A stretch of DNA of 29,951 nt from CAMTWZ01 sp964412365 (GCA_964412365.1 CAYPOI010000027.1:1-29951); one strand, 5' to 3'. Counted from the first letter of the stretch, positions 1-8,610 are shown. Notes: a model not told the origin generated them from the letters alone. Translations and numbers: made by a program.

Positions 1-532
1 CGATACCCGTGTGACGGATCGACACGTAGCGAATCACACCCGAGTTGTCGTCGTCATTGGTGCCACCGTATTCGGCCAAGATCTGCGGATTGGCGATCTC
101 GTTGAGACCTTCGATCAAACGCAAGCCACCCACGGATGGATTGTTCGTTCTTGCCGCACCCAAGACAACGAGTCCGCCCCAAAGGCCACGGTCGTCTTTG
201 TCCAAGTTTCCGTTCAAATTGTCTTGAATCGAGGTCATGATGATCGGGCGATCAGCCGTTCCTTCCGCGAAGATCTGCGCACCGCGGGTGATCACCAAAC
301 CTTTGGCGTTGTTACCGACACCAAGGTCGAATTTGACAACTGTACCGGCTTCAATGTACAAGCGGGATCCATTTTTCACATAGATCATGTCTTTGACATT
401 GTACACCTTGTCGGCGGTCCAATAATATGTAGCGTTCTCGGCGAAGTCACTGTTTCTGACCTCGACGGTAGTTTGAGCTTGAATGGCCATCGGGATGAAG
501 GCCAAGATGATGAATAGTGTTTTTTTATACAT
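1..532 (-). CDS. Secreted right-handed beta-helix-like surface protein, N-terminal part (runs off left edge)
   Basis: An open frame runs from an ATG at 530-532 to the window edge without a stop (177 codons visible). It starts MYKKTLFIILAF, then a signal peptide ending near AIQAQ (about residue 20). The mature part has the pattern of the FCB surface family often mis-annotated as 'multidrug transporter': KNGSRLYIEAGTVVKF, GLVITRGAQIFAEGTADRPI, DRGLWGGLVVLG and DNSGVIRYVSIRHTGI. The alternation of short hydrophobic strands and turns suggests a right-handed parallel beta-helix (inference). It lies 9 nt after the stop of the TonB-dependent receptor, so the two are almost certainly one operon; in Bacteroidetes such pairs are common and both products go to the cell surface. 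The C-terminus, where a type IX sorting domain would be expected, is outside the window. Ligand unknown. Confidence 0.85.
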   Translation of the reverse strand, partial: MYKKTLFIILAFIPMAIQAQTTVEVRNSDFAENATYYWTADKVYNVKDMIYVKNGSRLYIEAGTVVKFDLGVGNNAKGLVITRGAQIFAEGTADRPIIMTSIQDNLNGNLDKDDRGLWGGLVVLGAARTNNPSVGGLRLIEGLNEIANPQILAEYGGTNDDDNSGVIRYVSIRHTGI

Positions 533-541
533 AGGGTTTAG

Positions 542-3403
542 TTATATGCCGTAGCTGATTCCGAGTGAAAAGGTTCTACCGAGACTGAAACGCTGCGTGT
601 CATAGTACACGCCATTAAATTCCTGGGTGTAGCGGACCGTTGGGTTTAGAAGATTTTTTGCGGTACCGGATAGTTCGAAGCGACCAAACGATTTGCGCAC
701 CAGCAAATCCATACTTGTAATCGATTTTTCATAAATGTCTGGAGCAGCGCCTACCGAAACGGCATGCAATCGGTCACCGAAGCGGTTGATGCTCAGGTCG
801 GCTGAAAATCCGTTGGACAAATTTTGATAAGAGAGGTCGAAGTTCACGATGTAAGGCGACTGTCCGGCCAAGGATCGAGTCGATGTTGCCGTGGGGTCGT
901 TGATTCGAAAGTTTAACAGTTCGTTTTTCGGGATATCCACGTAGCTGTTCACATAGGTGAAATTGGTGGCGACGGAGAACGAATTGAACACATCGTGGAC
1001 AAAGCCCAAATTTTTGCGGACTTCCATTTCAATTCCATATACGCGACCTGAGCGAACGTTTTGAACGGTCATGTTCTTGTTCACTTCGGGACGAATGGCG
1101 CGTTCAATCGGGTTTGTCAGGTTCTTATAAAACCCGCTGACCGCGATCAGCTCACCTGGATTCGGATACCATTCGTAACGAACATCCATATTGCGGATGA
1201 GAGTACGGGTGAGTGTATCGTTGCCCGTGAAAACGAAGGATCCGTAGAAGTCGAATGTGGCATAGGGTGCCAATTCTCTGAAGGTCGGACGTGCAACCGT
1301 GTGCGTGTAAGCCAAGCGCAGATTCATCGTCTCGTTCAGCGCGTAGATCGCCGTCAAGCTTGGCAGCAAATCGGTATTATCGAGCTCACCTCTGGCCAAC
1401 GTTGTGTCGCGACTGATCGCGTTGATTTGCACATCTTCAACACGTGCACCAGCAACGATTTTAAGTGCACCTAGAGGCATTTCGAACATCAGATAAGCGG
1501 CGCGTGTCTCACTGTTGGCATCGTAGCTGTTTTTCGGGGATGTCGCATTGGTGATGTAATTTCCAAAGACAAATCGATTCGTCGTATCCACAACACCTAC
1601 GTGGCCGAAATACCGGTTCCAATCCAAGTCAAAATCAGTGAAGGTCTGGGTGGAACGACCTTGGTAATAGTCGAAGCGGTTTTCCGTGAAATCACGGTTA
1701 ACGGTTTGATAGAACAGACCCGATTTGATTTTGAACGTGCCTGATTTCGAATGGGCAGGATACGTTAGGTCGATGGTGCCCGTGCGATTGTCTTCGGTCA
1801 AATCGCGGAAGAATCGTGATGGTCGTGCGTACAAGCCATTCGATAGGGAGTAGGTTTGGCCGCCGTTTTCAAGATTGATGACACCGTTTTCCAAGAACCG
1901 GAGATCAGGTTGTTCTTGTTTGTTATCGGCGGTACTCAAGTTCCAATCCACACTCAGATCACCGAGAGATGCCAATTGATGACTACCCATCAGTTGATAC
2001 GACTGCAGGCTACGCTGGGTGTATTCCAGCACACGAGATTCAGAGTCGGCGAAGTCGGCTTCGTTGGCCTCATCCCAGTATCCGATGATATGACGCCCTG
2101 TGGAGCTTCCGCTTTGCGTGCGCATGGCATTGAACGTGAAGCGGCTCGAGCTATTTGGTTTGTAGGATACCGATCCGAGCAAACCGATATCGACATCTCT
2201 TGATGTCTTGCTATCACTCATTTCATTGATGGGCGTCAAAGCGGCGGTCTCATCAATTGAACCGACCATTTTATATATACCAATCGACCCGTTGGAGTAG
2301 GATGAGGTCGATTGCTTATACGAACCACCGAGCACGTAACCGAAAAGTCCGATCGGGGATTGAATCTGGCTGCCCATGGAGATTCCGAAATTCCGGTTGA
2401 TCGGGGTGTTCATAGATGTCGGCGCCATCTCCGGACGAAATGATTTACTCAGGCGGTCGAGTTCAGCTGCCTGAGTGGCATCGAATTGAGCTTCGATGTG
2501 AGATGGGACAACGGGAGAATTCCGCAATTCAGCGGGAAGCGCGCGCAAGCCATCATCATACCCAAGCCAATCCGTCGAGCTTTGAACCGGTAATAGACCC
2601 TTGTTGAACGTCGTCATGGAATTGTATGAGGACGACATCGACACGCTGATGGAGTAATTTTCCGGAAACTGCTTGGTGGCCACATCCACCAGACCGCCGG
2701 AAAAGTTACCTGGCTTGTCTGGCGTGAAGGTTTTGAGGGTCACGACATTGTCGAGCAACTTCGATGGGATCAGATCCAATTGGAACGCTTTTTTGTCTGG
2801 ATCTGCGCTTGGAAGCTCGATTCCGTTCAAATGGGTGCTGGTGTAGCGGTCGCCCAATCCACGGACATACACGTACTTGCCACCGACCACGCTCGCCCCG
2901 GTCACTTTGGACATCGCTTCTGCGACGTTGCCTGCTCCGGTTCGTGAAATCTGTTCGGTTGATATTCCGTCTTGGAAGGCGATGGCTCGACGCTGCATGG
3001 TTAGCAAGGCGGCGGCGGTTTCGCGGTTGGCTTCAGCGGTGACGGTGATTTCAGACAAACCGATGGCGTCTGATTTCATCATCACATCCACAATCGTGGC
3101 TTCATTTGCTTTCACAACCACACCGGTGATCGTCACGGTGCTGTACGTGATGTAGCGGAAGATGATGGTATACGTACCAGGGTTCAGATTCCCGAGGGTG
3201 TACGCGCCCTCGAAATCGGTTGTGGTACCACGTGTGGTACCCTCTATCAGGATGTTGGCGCCAAATAGGGCTTCTCCACTGCCCGATTCGACCACTTTAC
3301 CAGTGATGCGACCATTTGATTGAGCGAAAACGGAAGTGATCAGACCGAAGGACAGGAAAAGACCGAGCGCAGAAGTCAGTATGCAGGAAGATGTTGCTTT
3401 CAT
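542..3403 (-). CDS. TonB-dependent outer-membrane receptor with carboxypeptidase-regulatory-like N-domain
   Basis: A 953-aa protein. Residues 1-28 are a signal peptide ending VFAQ. Residues about 31-111 form a carboxypeptidase-regulatory-like beta-sandwich (GRITGKVVESGSGEALFGAN, GTTTDFEGAYTL, LNPGTYTI), the usual N-terminal extension of SusC-like and related FCB receptors. The plug follows at about 130-245 (VTGASVVGGKYVYVRGLGDR, NGIELPSADPDKKAFQLDLI), then a 22-strand-type barrel ending in a short amphipathic strand (RTFSLGISYGI). The plug style (RGLGDRY, PSADP) is that of the TonB receptors often found next to beta-helix surface proteins, not classic siderophore receptors. It imports or displays an unknown ligand across the outer membrane, driven by TonB-ExbB-ExbD. 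It is followed at 9 nt by the beta-helix protein and preceded at 45 nt by ftsH. No substrate can be assigned from sequence. Confidence 0.92.
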   Translation of the reverse strand: MKATSSCILTSALGLFLSFGLITSVFAQSNGRITGKVVESGSGEALFGANILIEGTTRGTTTDFEGAYTLGNLNPGTYTIIFRYITYSTVTITGVVVKANEATIVDVMMKSDAIGLSEITVTAEANRETAAALLTMQRRAIAFQDGISTEQISRTGAGNVAEAMSKVTGASVVGGKYVYVRGLGDRYTSTHLNGIELPSADPDKKAFQLDLIPSKLLDNVVTLKTFTPDKPGNFSGGLVDVATKQFPENYSISVSMSSSYNSMTTFNKGLLPVQSSTDWLGYDDGLRALPAELRNSPVVPSHIEAQFDATQAAELDRLSKSFRPEMAPTSMNTPINRNFGISMGSQIQSPIGLFGYVLGGSYKQSTSSYSNGSIGIYKMVGSIDETAALTPINEMSDSKTSRDVDIGLLGSVSYKPNSSSRFTFNAMRTQSGSSTGRHIIGYWDEANEADFADSESRVLEYTQRSLQSYQLMGSHQLASLGDLSVDWNLSTADNKQEQPDLRFLENGVINLENGGQTYSLSNGLYARPSRFFRDLTEDNRTGTIDLTYPAHSKSGTFKIKSGLFYQTVNRDFTENRFDYYQGRSTQTFTDFDLDWNRYFGHVGVVDTTNRFVFGNYITNATSPKNSYDANSETRAAYLMFEMPLGALKIVAGARVEDVQINAISRDTTLARGELDNTDLLPSLTAIYALNETMNLRLAYTHTVARPTFRELAPYATFDFYGSFVFTGNDTLTRTLIRNMDVRYEWYPNPGELIAVSGFYKNLTNPIERAIRPEVNKNMTVQNVRSGRVYGIEMEVRKNLGFVHDVFNSFSVATNFTYVNSYVDIPKNELLNFRINDPTATSTRSLAGQSPYIVNFDLSYQNLSNGFSADLSINRFGDRLHAVSVGAAPDIYEKSITSMDLLVRKSFGRFELSGTAKNLLNPTVRYTQEFNGVYYDTQRFSLGRTFSLGISYGI

Positions 3404-3448
3404 GCATCAAACTTACCCCCCGCATGTTGTTCGACTGTTTCTTTTGTG

Positions 3449-5470
3449 TTAAGAAACTGTTACCTCGGGCTTGTCGTCGGACTTCATGTCAGCCTTATCC
3501 TCGGCCGCTTCGCGGGTTCCAATGTTGCGGAGCTTCTCCACATCGGCGCGGGTCATGGGGTAATTTCCATTCGGGCGCTCGCCAAGCATGTCGACCAGAT
3601 CGGATGCGTTCAGTATCTCTTTTTCGAGCAAGGTTTTCGCCATGTGAATCAGCGTTTCCTTGTGCGAGAGCAGCATCACTTTGGTGCGCTGGTAGCACTC
3701 ATCCACCACTTTGTGAATGGCCTCGTCAATTTTGCGAGCCGTATCCTCGGAGTACTTCCGGTTAAAGCCGAAGCTGTTATCCGGATTCTGGGAATCGTAG
3801 TACGAGATGTTGCCGAGCTCATCACTCATCCCATATACCGCCACCATCGCGAAGGCCATATTGGTGATGCGTTCGAGGTCGTTTTGGGCTCCAGTAGACA
3901 CTTTTCCGAAGATGATGTCTTCCGCCACACGTCCGCCAAGGAGAGCACAGATCTTGTCGATCAATTCTTCTTTGGTCATTAGGAATCGGTCTTCCAATGG
4001 CGTTTGAAGGGTGTAACCCAGTGCGGCCAATCCGCGAGGCACGATGCTCACTTTCATGACGGGATCGGTATGCTCCAAGAACCATCCCACAATGGCATGA
4101 CCCGATTCGTGATAGGCCACGATCTCGCGCTCATTCGCGCTGATGATCTTGTTCTTCTTCTCCAATCCGGCGATCACACGCTCAATGGCATTCTGGAAAT
4201 CTTCCATGTGGATGCGCTCTTTGTTCTTGCGAGCGGCCATCAATGCGGCTTCATTACACATGTTCGCCAACTCGGCACCTGCAAAACCAGGGGTTTGGGA
4301 TGCGAGCAATTTCAGGTCCACATCCTCCGAAATCTTGAGCTTTTTGGCATGGACTTGAAGGATTTCGACACGGCCTTTCAAATCGGGCTTGTCGATAAGG
4401 ATTTGACGATCGAAGCGTCCCGGACGCATCAACGCCGAATCCAAAATATCCGGACGGTTCGTCGCGGCCATGATGATCACACCCTTGTCTGTTCCGAATC
4501 CGTCCATCTCAGACAGAAGTTGATTCAAGGTGTTTTCTCGTTCGTCGTTGGAGCCCGCCATGGCATTTCGTCCGCGCGACCGACCAATCGCGTCGATTTC
4601 ATCGATGAAGATGATACACGGCGCTTTCTCTTTGGCTTGCTTGAACAAATCACGAACACGAGCTGCGCCCACACCGACAAACATTTCCACGAAATCCGAT
4701 CCGGAAAGACTGAAGAATGGTACATCCGCCTCGCCAGCTGTAGCTTTGGCCATCAGGGTTTTACCGGTACCTGGAGGGCCTACAAGCAACACTCCTTTCG
4801 GAATCACGCCACCCAGTTTGGTGAATTTCTTCGGGTTTCGAAGAAATTCGACCACTTCTTCGACTTCCTCTTTGGCTTCTTCCAATCCGGCCACGTCTTT
4901 GAACGTCACTTTGCCTTCGGAGCCTTTGTCGTACAGCATCGCTTTGTTCTTGCCGATGTTGAGCACTTGCTGACCTGGGTTCATCCGGCGAAGCACAAAC
5001 ATCCAGAAGACGACCAATATCACGATGAAGAAGAGCCAAGAAACGAGTCCACCCATCCAGTTTTCGTCTGTACGGGCATCATATTTCACATTGAATTCAT
5101 CCAGAAGAGGTCGGATGTCATCATCAACAAATTTGATGGTCGTGAAGCGGTTTGTCGCCGTCGGCTCTTGCAACTGAAAACGTGTGGACGGTGCTTCCGG
5201 CTGTTTGATGTCGCCGCTTTCGAGCGCTTGCTGGCTGAAGGTTCCTTCGATGTTGATGCTGTTCACAACAACCACTTCCTCCACATATCCCTTTTTCACA
5301 TAGTCCAAAAAGGTGGAATATTCGATGCGATTGGACGCTTCTGGCAAGAAAAACAGGGAGTGGATCGTTAACAATCCGAGGAAAATCAGCAAATAAATCC
5401 AAATGGACACTTTTGGACCCATTGATCCAGATTCCGGTTTCTTCACTTCTTTTGGGGCTTTTTCGGCCAT
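3449..5470 (-). CDS. ftsH: ATP-dependent zinc metalloprotease FtsH
   Basis: A 673-aa membrane-anchored AAA+ protease that degrades misassembled membrane proteins and regulatory substrates. Visible parts: transmembrane segment 1 at about residues 23-42; periplasmic FtsH-extracellular domain; transmembrane segment 2 at about 143-161, followed by RRMNPGQ; Walker A GPPGTGKT at 231-238; Walker B IIFIDEID at 286-293; second region of homology around RPGRFDRQI; zinc site HESGH at 454-458, with the peptidase domain to about 640; acidic, lysine-rich tail. The length is normal for the family. The start MAEKAPKEVK gives a short cytoplasmic N-terminus and has no clear Shine-Dalgarno sequence. It sits 49 nt after thiL and 45 nt before the TonB receptor, all on the same strand; co-transcription is possible but no promoter or terminator is obvious in either gap. 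Confidence 0.98.
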   Translation of the reverse strand: MAEKAPKEVKKPESGSMGPKVSIWIYLLIFLGLLTIHSLFFLPEASNRIEYSTFLDYVKKGYVEEVVVVNSINIEGTFSQQALESGDIKQPEAPSTRFQLQEPTATNRFTTIKFVDDDIRPLLDEFNVKYDARTDENWMGGLVSWLFFIVILVVFWMFVLRRMNPGQQVLNIGKNKAMLYDKGSEGKVTFKDVAGLEEAKEEVEEVVEFLRNPKKFTKLGGVIPKGVLLVGPPGTGKTLMAKATAGEADVPFFSLSGSDFVEMFVGVGAARVRDLFKQAKEKAPCIIFIDEIDAIGRSRGRNAMAGSNDERENTLNQLLSEMDGFGTDKGVIIMAATNRPDILDSALMRPGRFDRQILIDKPDLKGRVEILQVHAKKLKISEDVDLKLLASQTPGFAGAELANMCNEAALMAARKNKERIHMEDFQNAIERVIAGLEKKNKIISANEREIVAYHESGHAIVGWFLEHTDPVMKVSIVPRGLAALGYTLQTPLEDRFLMTKEELIDKICALLGGRVAEDIIFGKVSTGAQNDLERITNMAFAMVAVYGMSDELGNISYYDSQNPDNSFGFNRKYSEDTARKIDEAIHKVVDECYQRTKVMLLSHKETLIHMAKTLLEKEILNASDLVDMLGERPNGNYPMTRADVEKLRNIGTREAAEDKADMKSDDKPEVTVS

Positions 5471-5519
5471 GTTGGTCTAAATAAAATAATCTCTTGTGTT
5501 CAATGCGAACATCGGTTCC

Positions 5520-6533
5520 CTAAACGGCTTCGTCGTCGAAAGATACGATATCCCCTTCTGCCGATTGCATGTTGATGCCTTCTTGACGGGGTACCACCTT
5601 TCCAATGATGGTGATATCCTTGTAAACGGCGGATAACCGGTTTACGTCTGCTTCACTCATGGTGAACAGCAATTCATAGTCTTCTCCGCCTTGCAACGCA
5701 TATTGGTCCACATCTTCTTCAAACTCATCCGCAACCGCGCGGGTATCGAGTGATACAGGTAACGCCGCGGCATAGATATACATTCCCACGTCCGAGGCAT
5801 TTCCTAATTGAATCAATTCGCGAAGCATGTGTTTGCTCACATCAATCATCGCACTGGGACGAATGTCCATTTCATGAAACTGCCGGATCAGGCGGATGGC
5901 GGCATTCGGCACCAATTGCCGACGCACCACATATTCATAGGCGGTGAGGTCAGGCTGAACCGCGTTCTCGCCGGTATCCTGCCAATAGCGTTTTTCCCGA
6001 AGCAGGATTTTGAGTCCGGCATAGGCCGCGCCAAGATCTCCGCTTACGCAGAGCGCATCGCCAGGACGTGCGCCGGATCGATACGTGATGCGGTCGTTGC
6101 GAACTGTGCCCTGAGCCGTCACGGAGATGGCCAAGGAGCCGGGAGAAGCGGTCACATCCCCGCCAACCAACACCAGATCCAGCTCCCCATTCGCTTTGGC
6201 GATGCCTTCATACAGAGAATCGATCATTTCAAGGCTGATGCGGTTGGGAATGGCCAGGTTCACGAGAATGGTTTCCGGAAGTCCGTTCATGGCCAACACG
6301 TCACTGACCACCGCATTCACGAGTTTATAACCCAGATGGTGGAACGGAGTGTACGTGAGATCGAAATCGACCCCTTCCACAAAGGTTTCGCTTGTTAAAA
6401 CAATGGATGTCTCGTCATCTTTGCGGATGATGGCAGCATCATCGCCGATTCCCTTGGAAGTGGCGTTCGCAGCGATGCGGCGAATCAGTCCATCCCGTCC
6501 GAGTTGTTCGATAGTGGTGAACGAAGAAGTCAT
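5520..6533 (-). CDS. thiL: Thiamine-monophosphate kinase
   Basis: A 337-aa AIR-synthase/ThiL-family kinase that phosphorylates thiamine monophosphate to thiamine diphosphate. N-terminal motif GIGDDAAI (residues 28-35) binds Mg-ATP; SETFVEGVDFDL, VVSDVLAMNG, GGDVTAS and SGDLGAA follow in the ThiL order, and the C-terminal part has QGGEDYELLF. I chose the ATG at 6531-6533 (MTSSFTTIEQLGRDGLI). The open frame continues upstream to 6671, but that extension (MSNRNYVRLAPC...) crosses an intrinsic terminator and overlaps the end of exbD, and it does not look like protein. No Shine-Dalgarno sequence is visible before the chosen start, and the terminator U-tract ends only 13 nt upstream, which is odd. 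No other thiamine genes are nearby. ftsH follows after 49 nt. Confidence 0.93.
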   Translation of the reverse strand: MTSSFTTIEQLGRDGLIRRIAANATSKGIGDDAAIIRKDDETSIVLTSETFVEGVDFDLTYTPFHHLGYKLVNAVVSDVLAMNGLPETILVNLAIPNRISLEMIDSLYEGIAKANGELDLVLVGGDVTASPGSLAISVTAQGTVRNDRITYRSGARPGDALCVSGDLGAAYAGLKILLREKRYWQDTGENAVQPDLTAYEYVVRRQLVPNAAIRLIRQFHEMDIRPSAMIDVSKHMLRELIQLGNASDVGMYIYAAALPVSLDTRAVADEFEEDVDQYALQGGEDYELLFTMSEADVNRLSAVYKDITIIGKVVPRQEGINMQSAEGDIVSFDDEAV

Positions 6534-6546
6534 GCGAAGAACGAAT

Positions 6547-6581
6547 AAAAAAAAAGCCGCTCCAGTAATCCGGAACGGCTT
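6547..6581 (-). terminator. Intrinsic terminator after the exbB-exbD cluster
   Basis: On the minus strand the arms AAGCCGTTCC and GGAGCGGCTT pair (10 bp, one G-U wobble) around an 8-nt loop and run directly into nine T. It lies 22 nt after the exbD stop at 6604 and ends 13 nt before the thiL ATG, so thiL needs read-through or a promoter hidden in the terminator region. Confidence 0.85.
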
Positions 6582-6603
6582 GAAGATACGAAATCGACCG
6601 GAG

Positions 6604-7050
6604 TTACAGCTGACGCCTTGTGGAGTAGTTGATCTGCAAGGTGCCAGCCTGACGTAGTTCCTGTTGGACATCCGTCACCATTCCCATTTCCGAATCGGTA
6701 TCCACACGAAGGGATACGATTAGTTTGGGTTGCTCAACCAGTTTGTCGTACATGATCCGGCGGATGTAAGTGAGGTTGTCGATGAGGGCGTCATCGATCT
6801 GCACTTTGGTTTCGCCATAGGTGTTTCCACCCAAGACTTCCGGACCGATATACAGATAGCTGATCAAGCGTTTCTGTTCGATTTTCTCGATGTTGACCGC
6901 CTTCACCAATTGCACACGCACTTGGAGGGTGACCTCGCGCAGTACCGTGGTAACCATGAAGAAGATCAGCAACATGAACACGATATCAGGCATCGCCGTG
7001 GTCGGGATTTCCTGTTTCGTGTTGGCGCTTTTCTTTTTGAAGTTGGACAT
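6604..7050 (-). CDS. exbD: ExbD/TolR-family biopolymer transport protein (second copy)
   Basis: A 148-aa protein with a short basic cytoplasmic N-terminus (MSNFKKKSANTK), one transmembrane helix at about residues 21-37 (PDIVFMLLIFFMVTT) and a periplasmic domain. The conserved proton-path aspartate is present (D22). With ExbB it forms the proton-driven motor that energises TonB or a Tol-like system. The start has a good Shine-Dalgarno sequence (AGGAG, 6-nt spacing). It lies 15 nt after the first exbD. The periplasmic part differs from the first copy (no proline-rich linker, ends INYSTRRQL), so the two are paralogues that may form a mixed dimer (inference). It is the last gene before an intrinsic terminator. 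Confidence 0.93.
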   Translation of the reverse strand: MSNFKKKSANTKQEIPTTAMPDIVFMLLIFFMVTTVLREVTLQVRVQLVKAVNIEKIEQKRLISYLYIGPEVLGGNTYGETKVQIDDALIDNLTYIRRIMYDKLVEQPKLIVSLRVDTDSEMGMVTDVQQELRQAGTLQINYSTRRQL

Positions 7051-7065
7051 GAATGGCTCCTGAGA

Positions 7066-7623
7066 TCAGTTTCCGGTGCCCTTGTCGGGCTCGGCGATGG
7101 ATACGTTCATTGGGTAGATCTCTTTGATCTCGTCTTCCCGTCCGTTCAAGCGTGTCTTGTACAAATCGTACGGCACACCGGCGCGGCTCATGGACACTCC
7201 GTCGCGCAATTCCTTATAGGCGGCACGTACTTCATCCATCATGCTAATGTAGGTTCTGTACGGTGTCTGCCTATCGGTTTTGATCGAAACGATAGCGGCA
7301 TTCGGGTTGATGGACAGATTTTCGTCGCGACCGTTGTTGTCGACGAACTCGATCACACGGGTTTTCACTTCCTGAACGGAGGCCGGGCGCTCATTGATCA
7401 GAATCAACCCTTGTGAGTTGACCAAGATTTTGAGCAGGTTCCGTTCGCGGATCGGTGGTGGCGGGTTGGCTTCGTCCGGTGGCGGAGGAAGCACCATGCC
7501 GATACCGGTGTCGGTGTCGATCGTGGTTACGACGAGAAAGAAGACCAGGAGAAGGAACGCGATATCCGCCAGCGAGCTGGAAGGAATCTCGGGATCGGTT
7601 CTGCCTCTTTTCTTACGCAGCAT
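7066..7623 (-). CDS. exbD: ExbD/TolR-family biopolymer transport protein (first copy)
   Basis: A 185-aa protein. N-terminus MLRKKRGRTDPEIPSSSLAD, then one transmembrane helix at about residues 19-35 (DIAFLLLVFFLVVTT) with the conserved aspartate D20. Next comes a proline-rich periplasmic linker (LPPPPDEANPPPP), then the ExbD periplasmic fold (LKILVNSQGLILINE). It is longer than the about 140-aa E. coli ExbD because of a C-terminal extension (RAGVPYDLYKTRL...). The start is preceded by AAGGA at 5 nt. Two exbD genes behind one exbB is a frequent FCB arrangement. It probably drives the TonB-dependent receptors, although tonB is not in the window. Confidence 0.93.
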   Translation of the reverse strand: MLRKKRGRTDPEIPSSSLADIAFLLLVFFLVVTTIDTDTGIGMVLPPPPDEANPPPPIRERNLLKILVNSQGLILINERPASVQEVKTRVIEFVDNNGRDENLSINPNAAIVSIKTDRQTPYRTYISMMDEVRAAYKELRDGVSMSRAGVPYDLYKTRLNGREDEIKEIYPMNVSIAEPDKGTGN

Positions 7624-7643
7624 AGGGTTCCTTCAATCGGGAT

Positions 7644-7922
7644 TTACTTGAACGAGCCACGAAGGCCCGACAAAAAGATGAACAAGACCATCACGGCGAT
7701 CATGGTCAATAACGTTCCGATTCCAGCTTGTGTGAAATCTCCAAAGAACGCATACAGACCACCGAAGATGACAAAGGGCAACATCACAACCGCGATCATG
7801 CTCCACTCATGCCGGCCGCTGAACAGATTCTTCAGACCGAAGCCGAGCACCACAAGGATGCCGATCAGGGTCAGAAGAAGGAACAGGCCCAGCGAAAGAC
7901 TTACAATGTCAAAGTTTTCCAT
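7644..7922 (-). CDS. Small three-helix membrane protein in exbB-exbD operon, function unknown
   Basis: A 92-aa hydrophobic protein with three predicted membrane segments: about residues 7-30 (LSLGLFLLLTLIGILVVLGF), 41-60 (MIAVVMLPFVIFGGLYAFFG) and 66-86 (GIGTLLTMIAVMVLFIFLSG). A basic stretch (KNLFSGRHEW) links the first two. I do not recognise the family. Its ATG is separated from the exbB stop by a single base, with no Shine-Dalgarno of its own, so it is probably translationally coupled to exbB. Position between exbB and exbD suggests an accessory subunit of the motor (inference). A simple spacer protein of unrelated function cannot be excluded. Confidence 0.8.
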   Translation of the reverse strand: MENFDIVSLSLGLFLLLTLIGILVVLGFGLKNLFSGRHEWSMIAVVMLPFVIFGGLYAFFGDFTQAGIGTLLTMIAVMVLFIFLSGLRGSFK

Positions 7923-7923
7923 A

Positions 7924-8610
7924 TTAGGCTACGGTTTTGCCTTGTTTCATAAGGGCGATGGAGTCGATCAAGACGATGGAGCTTTCTTCCATGTCAACGA
8001 TCAAACGGTCGATTTTGGACACCACGTAGTTATAACCCACTTGAAGCAAGATAGCACCCATCAGACCGGCTACGGTCGTCAACAACGCCACTTTGATACC
8101 ACCAGCAACCAATGATGGCGAGATATCGCCCGCTGCCTCGATGGCATCGAACGCTTCCACCATCCCGATAACCGTTCCCAAGAATCCGAACATCGGAGCC
8201 AAGGAAATGAAGAGCGACAACCAAACCAGACCACGCTCCATGAAGCTCATCTCGATCGAACCATACGCTTGGATGGCTTTCTCAGCGGCTTCGATACCTT
8301 CGTCTGCACGAAGCAAACCAGCTTGGAATACGGAAGCAACAGGTCCACGTGTTTGCGAACAGATTTCTTCTGCGGCGGCGATACCGCCCGTGTTCAATGC
8401 GTCTTTAACAGCAAGAATGAATTTCCGAGTGTTGATGTCCGCACGGTTAAGTGTGATCACACGCTCAAGGAAAATGGCTAGGCCAAGTACTACGCACACA
8501 AGTGTCGGCCACATGAATGCGCCACCTTGGTTAAAGTAAACGACCAGCACATTGAAAAAGCCGTCTCCGGCCGAAGCCTGCATTAGCAAGGTGCCAATTG
8601 ACAAGGACAT
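7924..8610 (-). CDS. exbB: MotA/TolQ/ExbB-family proton channel protein
   Basis: A 228-aa inner-membrane protein of the ExbB/TolQ type. Membrane segments lie at about residues 30-50 (GGAFMWPTLVCVVLGLAIFL), about 128-150 (WLSLFISLAPMFGFLGTVIG) and about 170-192 (VALLTTVAGLMGAILLQVGY). The family signature APMFGFLGTVIGMVEAFD and the second-threonine motif LLTTVAGL are intact; these threonines line the proton path together with the ExbD aspartate. Length is typical. The ATG at 8608-8610 is preceded by GGAG at a 6-nt spacing, and a TTGACA-N17-TATCAT promoter lies about 50 bp upstream. It is the first gene of the exbB - small membrane protein - exbD - exbD cluster. Confidence 0.95.
   Translation of the reverse strand: MSLSIGTLLMQASAGDGFFNVLVVYFNQGGAFMWPTLVCVVLGLAIFLERVITLNRADINTRKFILAVKDALNTGGIAAAEEICSQTRGPVASVFQAGLLRADEGIEAAEKAIQAYGSIEMSFMERGLVWLSLFISLAPMFGFLGTVIGMVEAFDAIEAAGDISPSLVAGGIKVALLTTVAGLMGAILLQVGYNYVVSKIDRLIVDMEESSIVLIDSIALMKQGKTVA

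Noticed and set aside
3436..3456. GTTTCTT/AAGAAAC hairpin at the end of ftsH as a terminator
   Set aside because: The stem is short and AT-rich, includes the stop codon, and no T-run follows on the minus strand.
4004..5371. 455-codon open frame on the plus strand opposite ftsH
   Set aside because: It is the antisense shadow of a certain gene; its sequence is rich in His and Arg with no recognisable domain.
6534..6671. Longer thiL start giving 46 extra residues
   Set aside because: The extension crosses an intrinsic terminator and the exbD stop and has no family similarity; MTSSFTT at 6533 fits ThiL.
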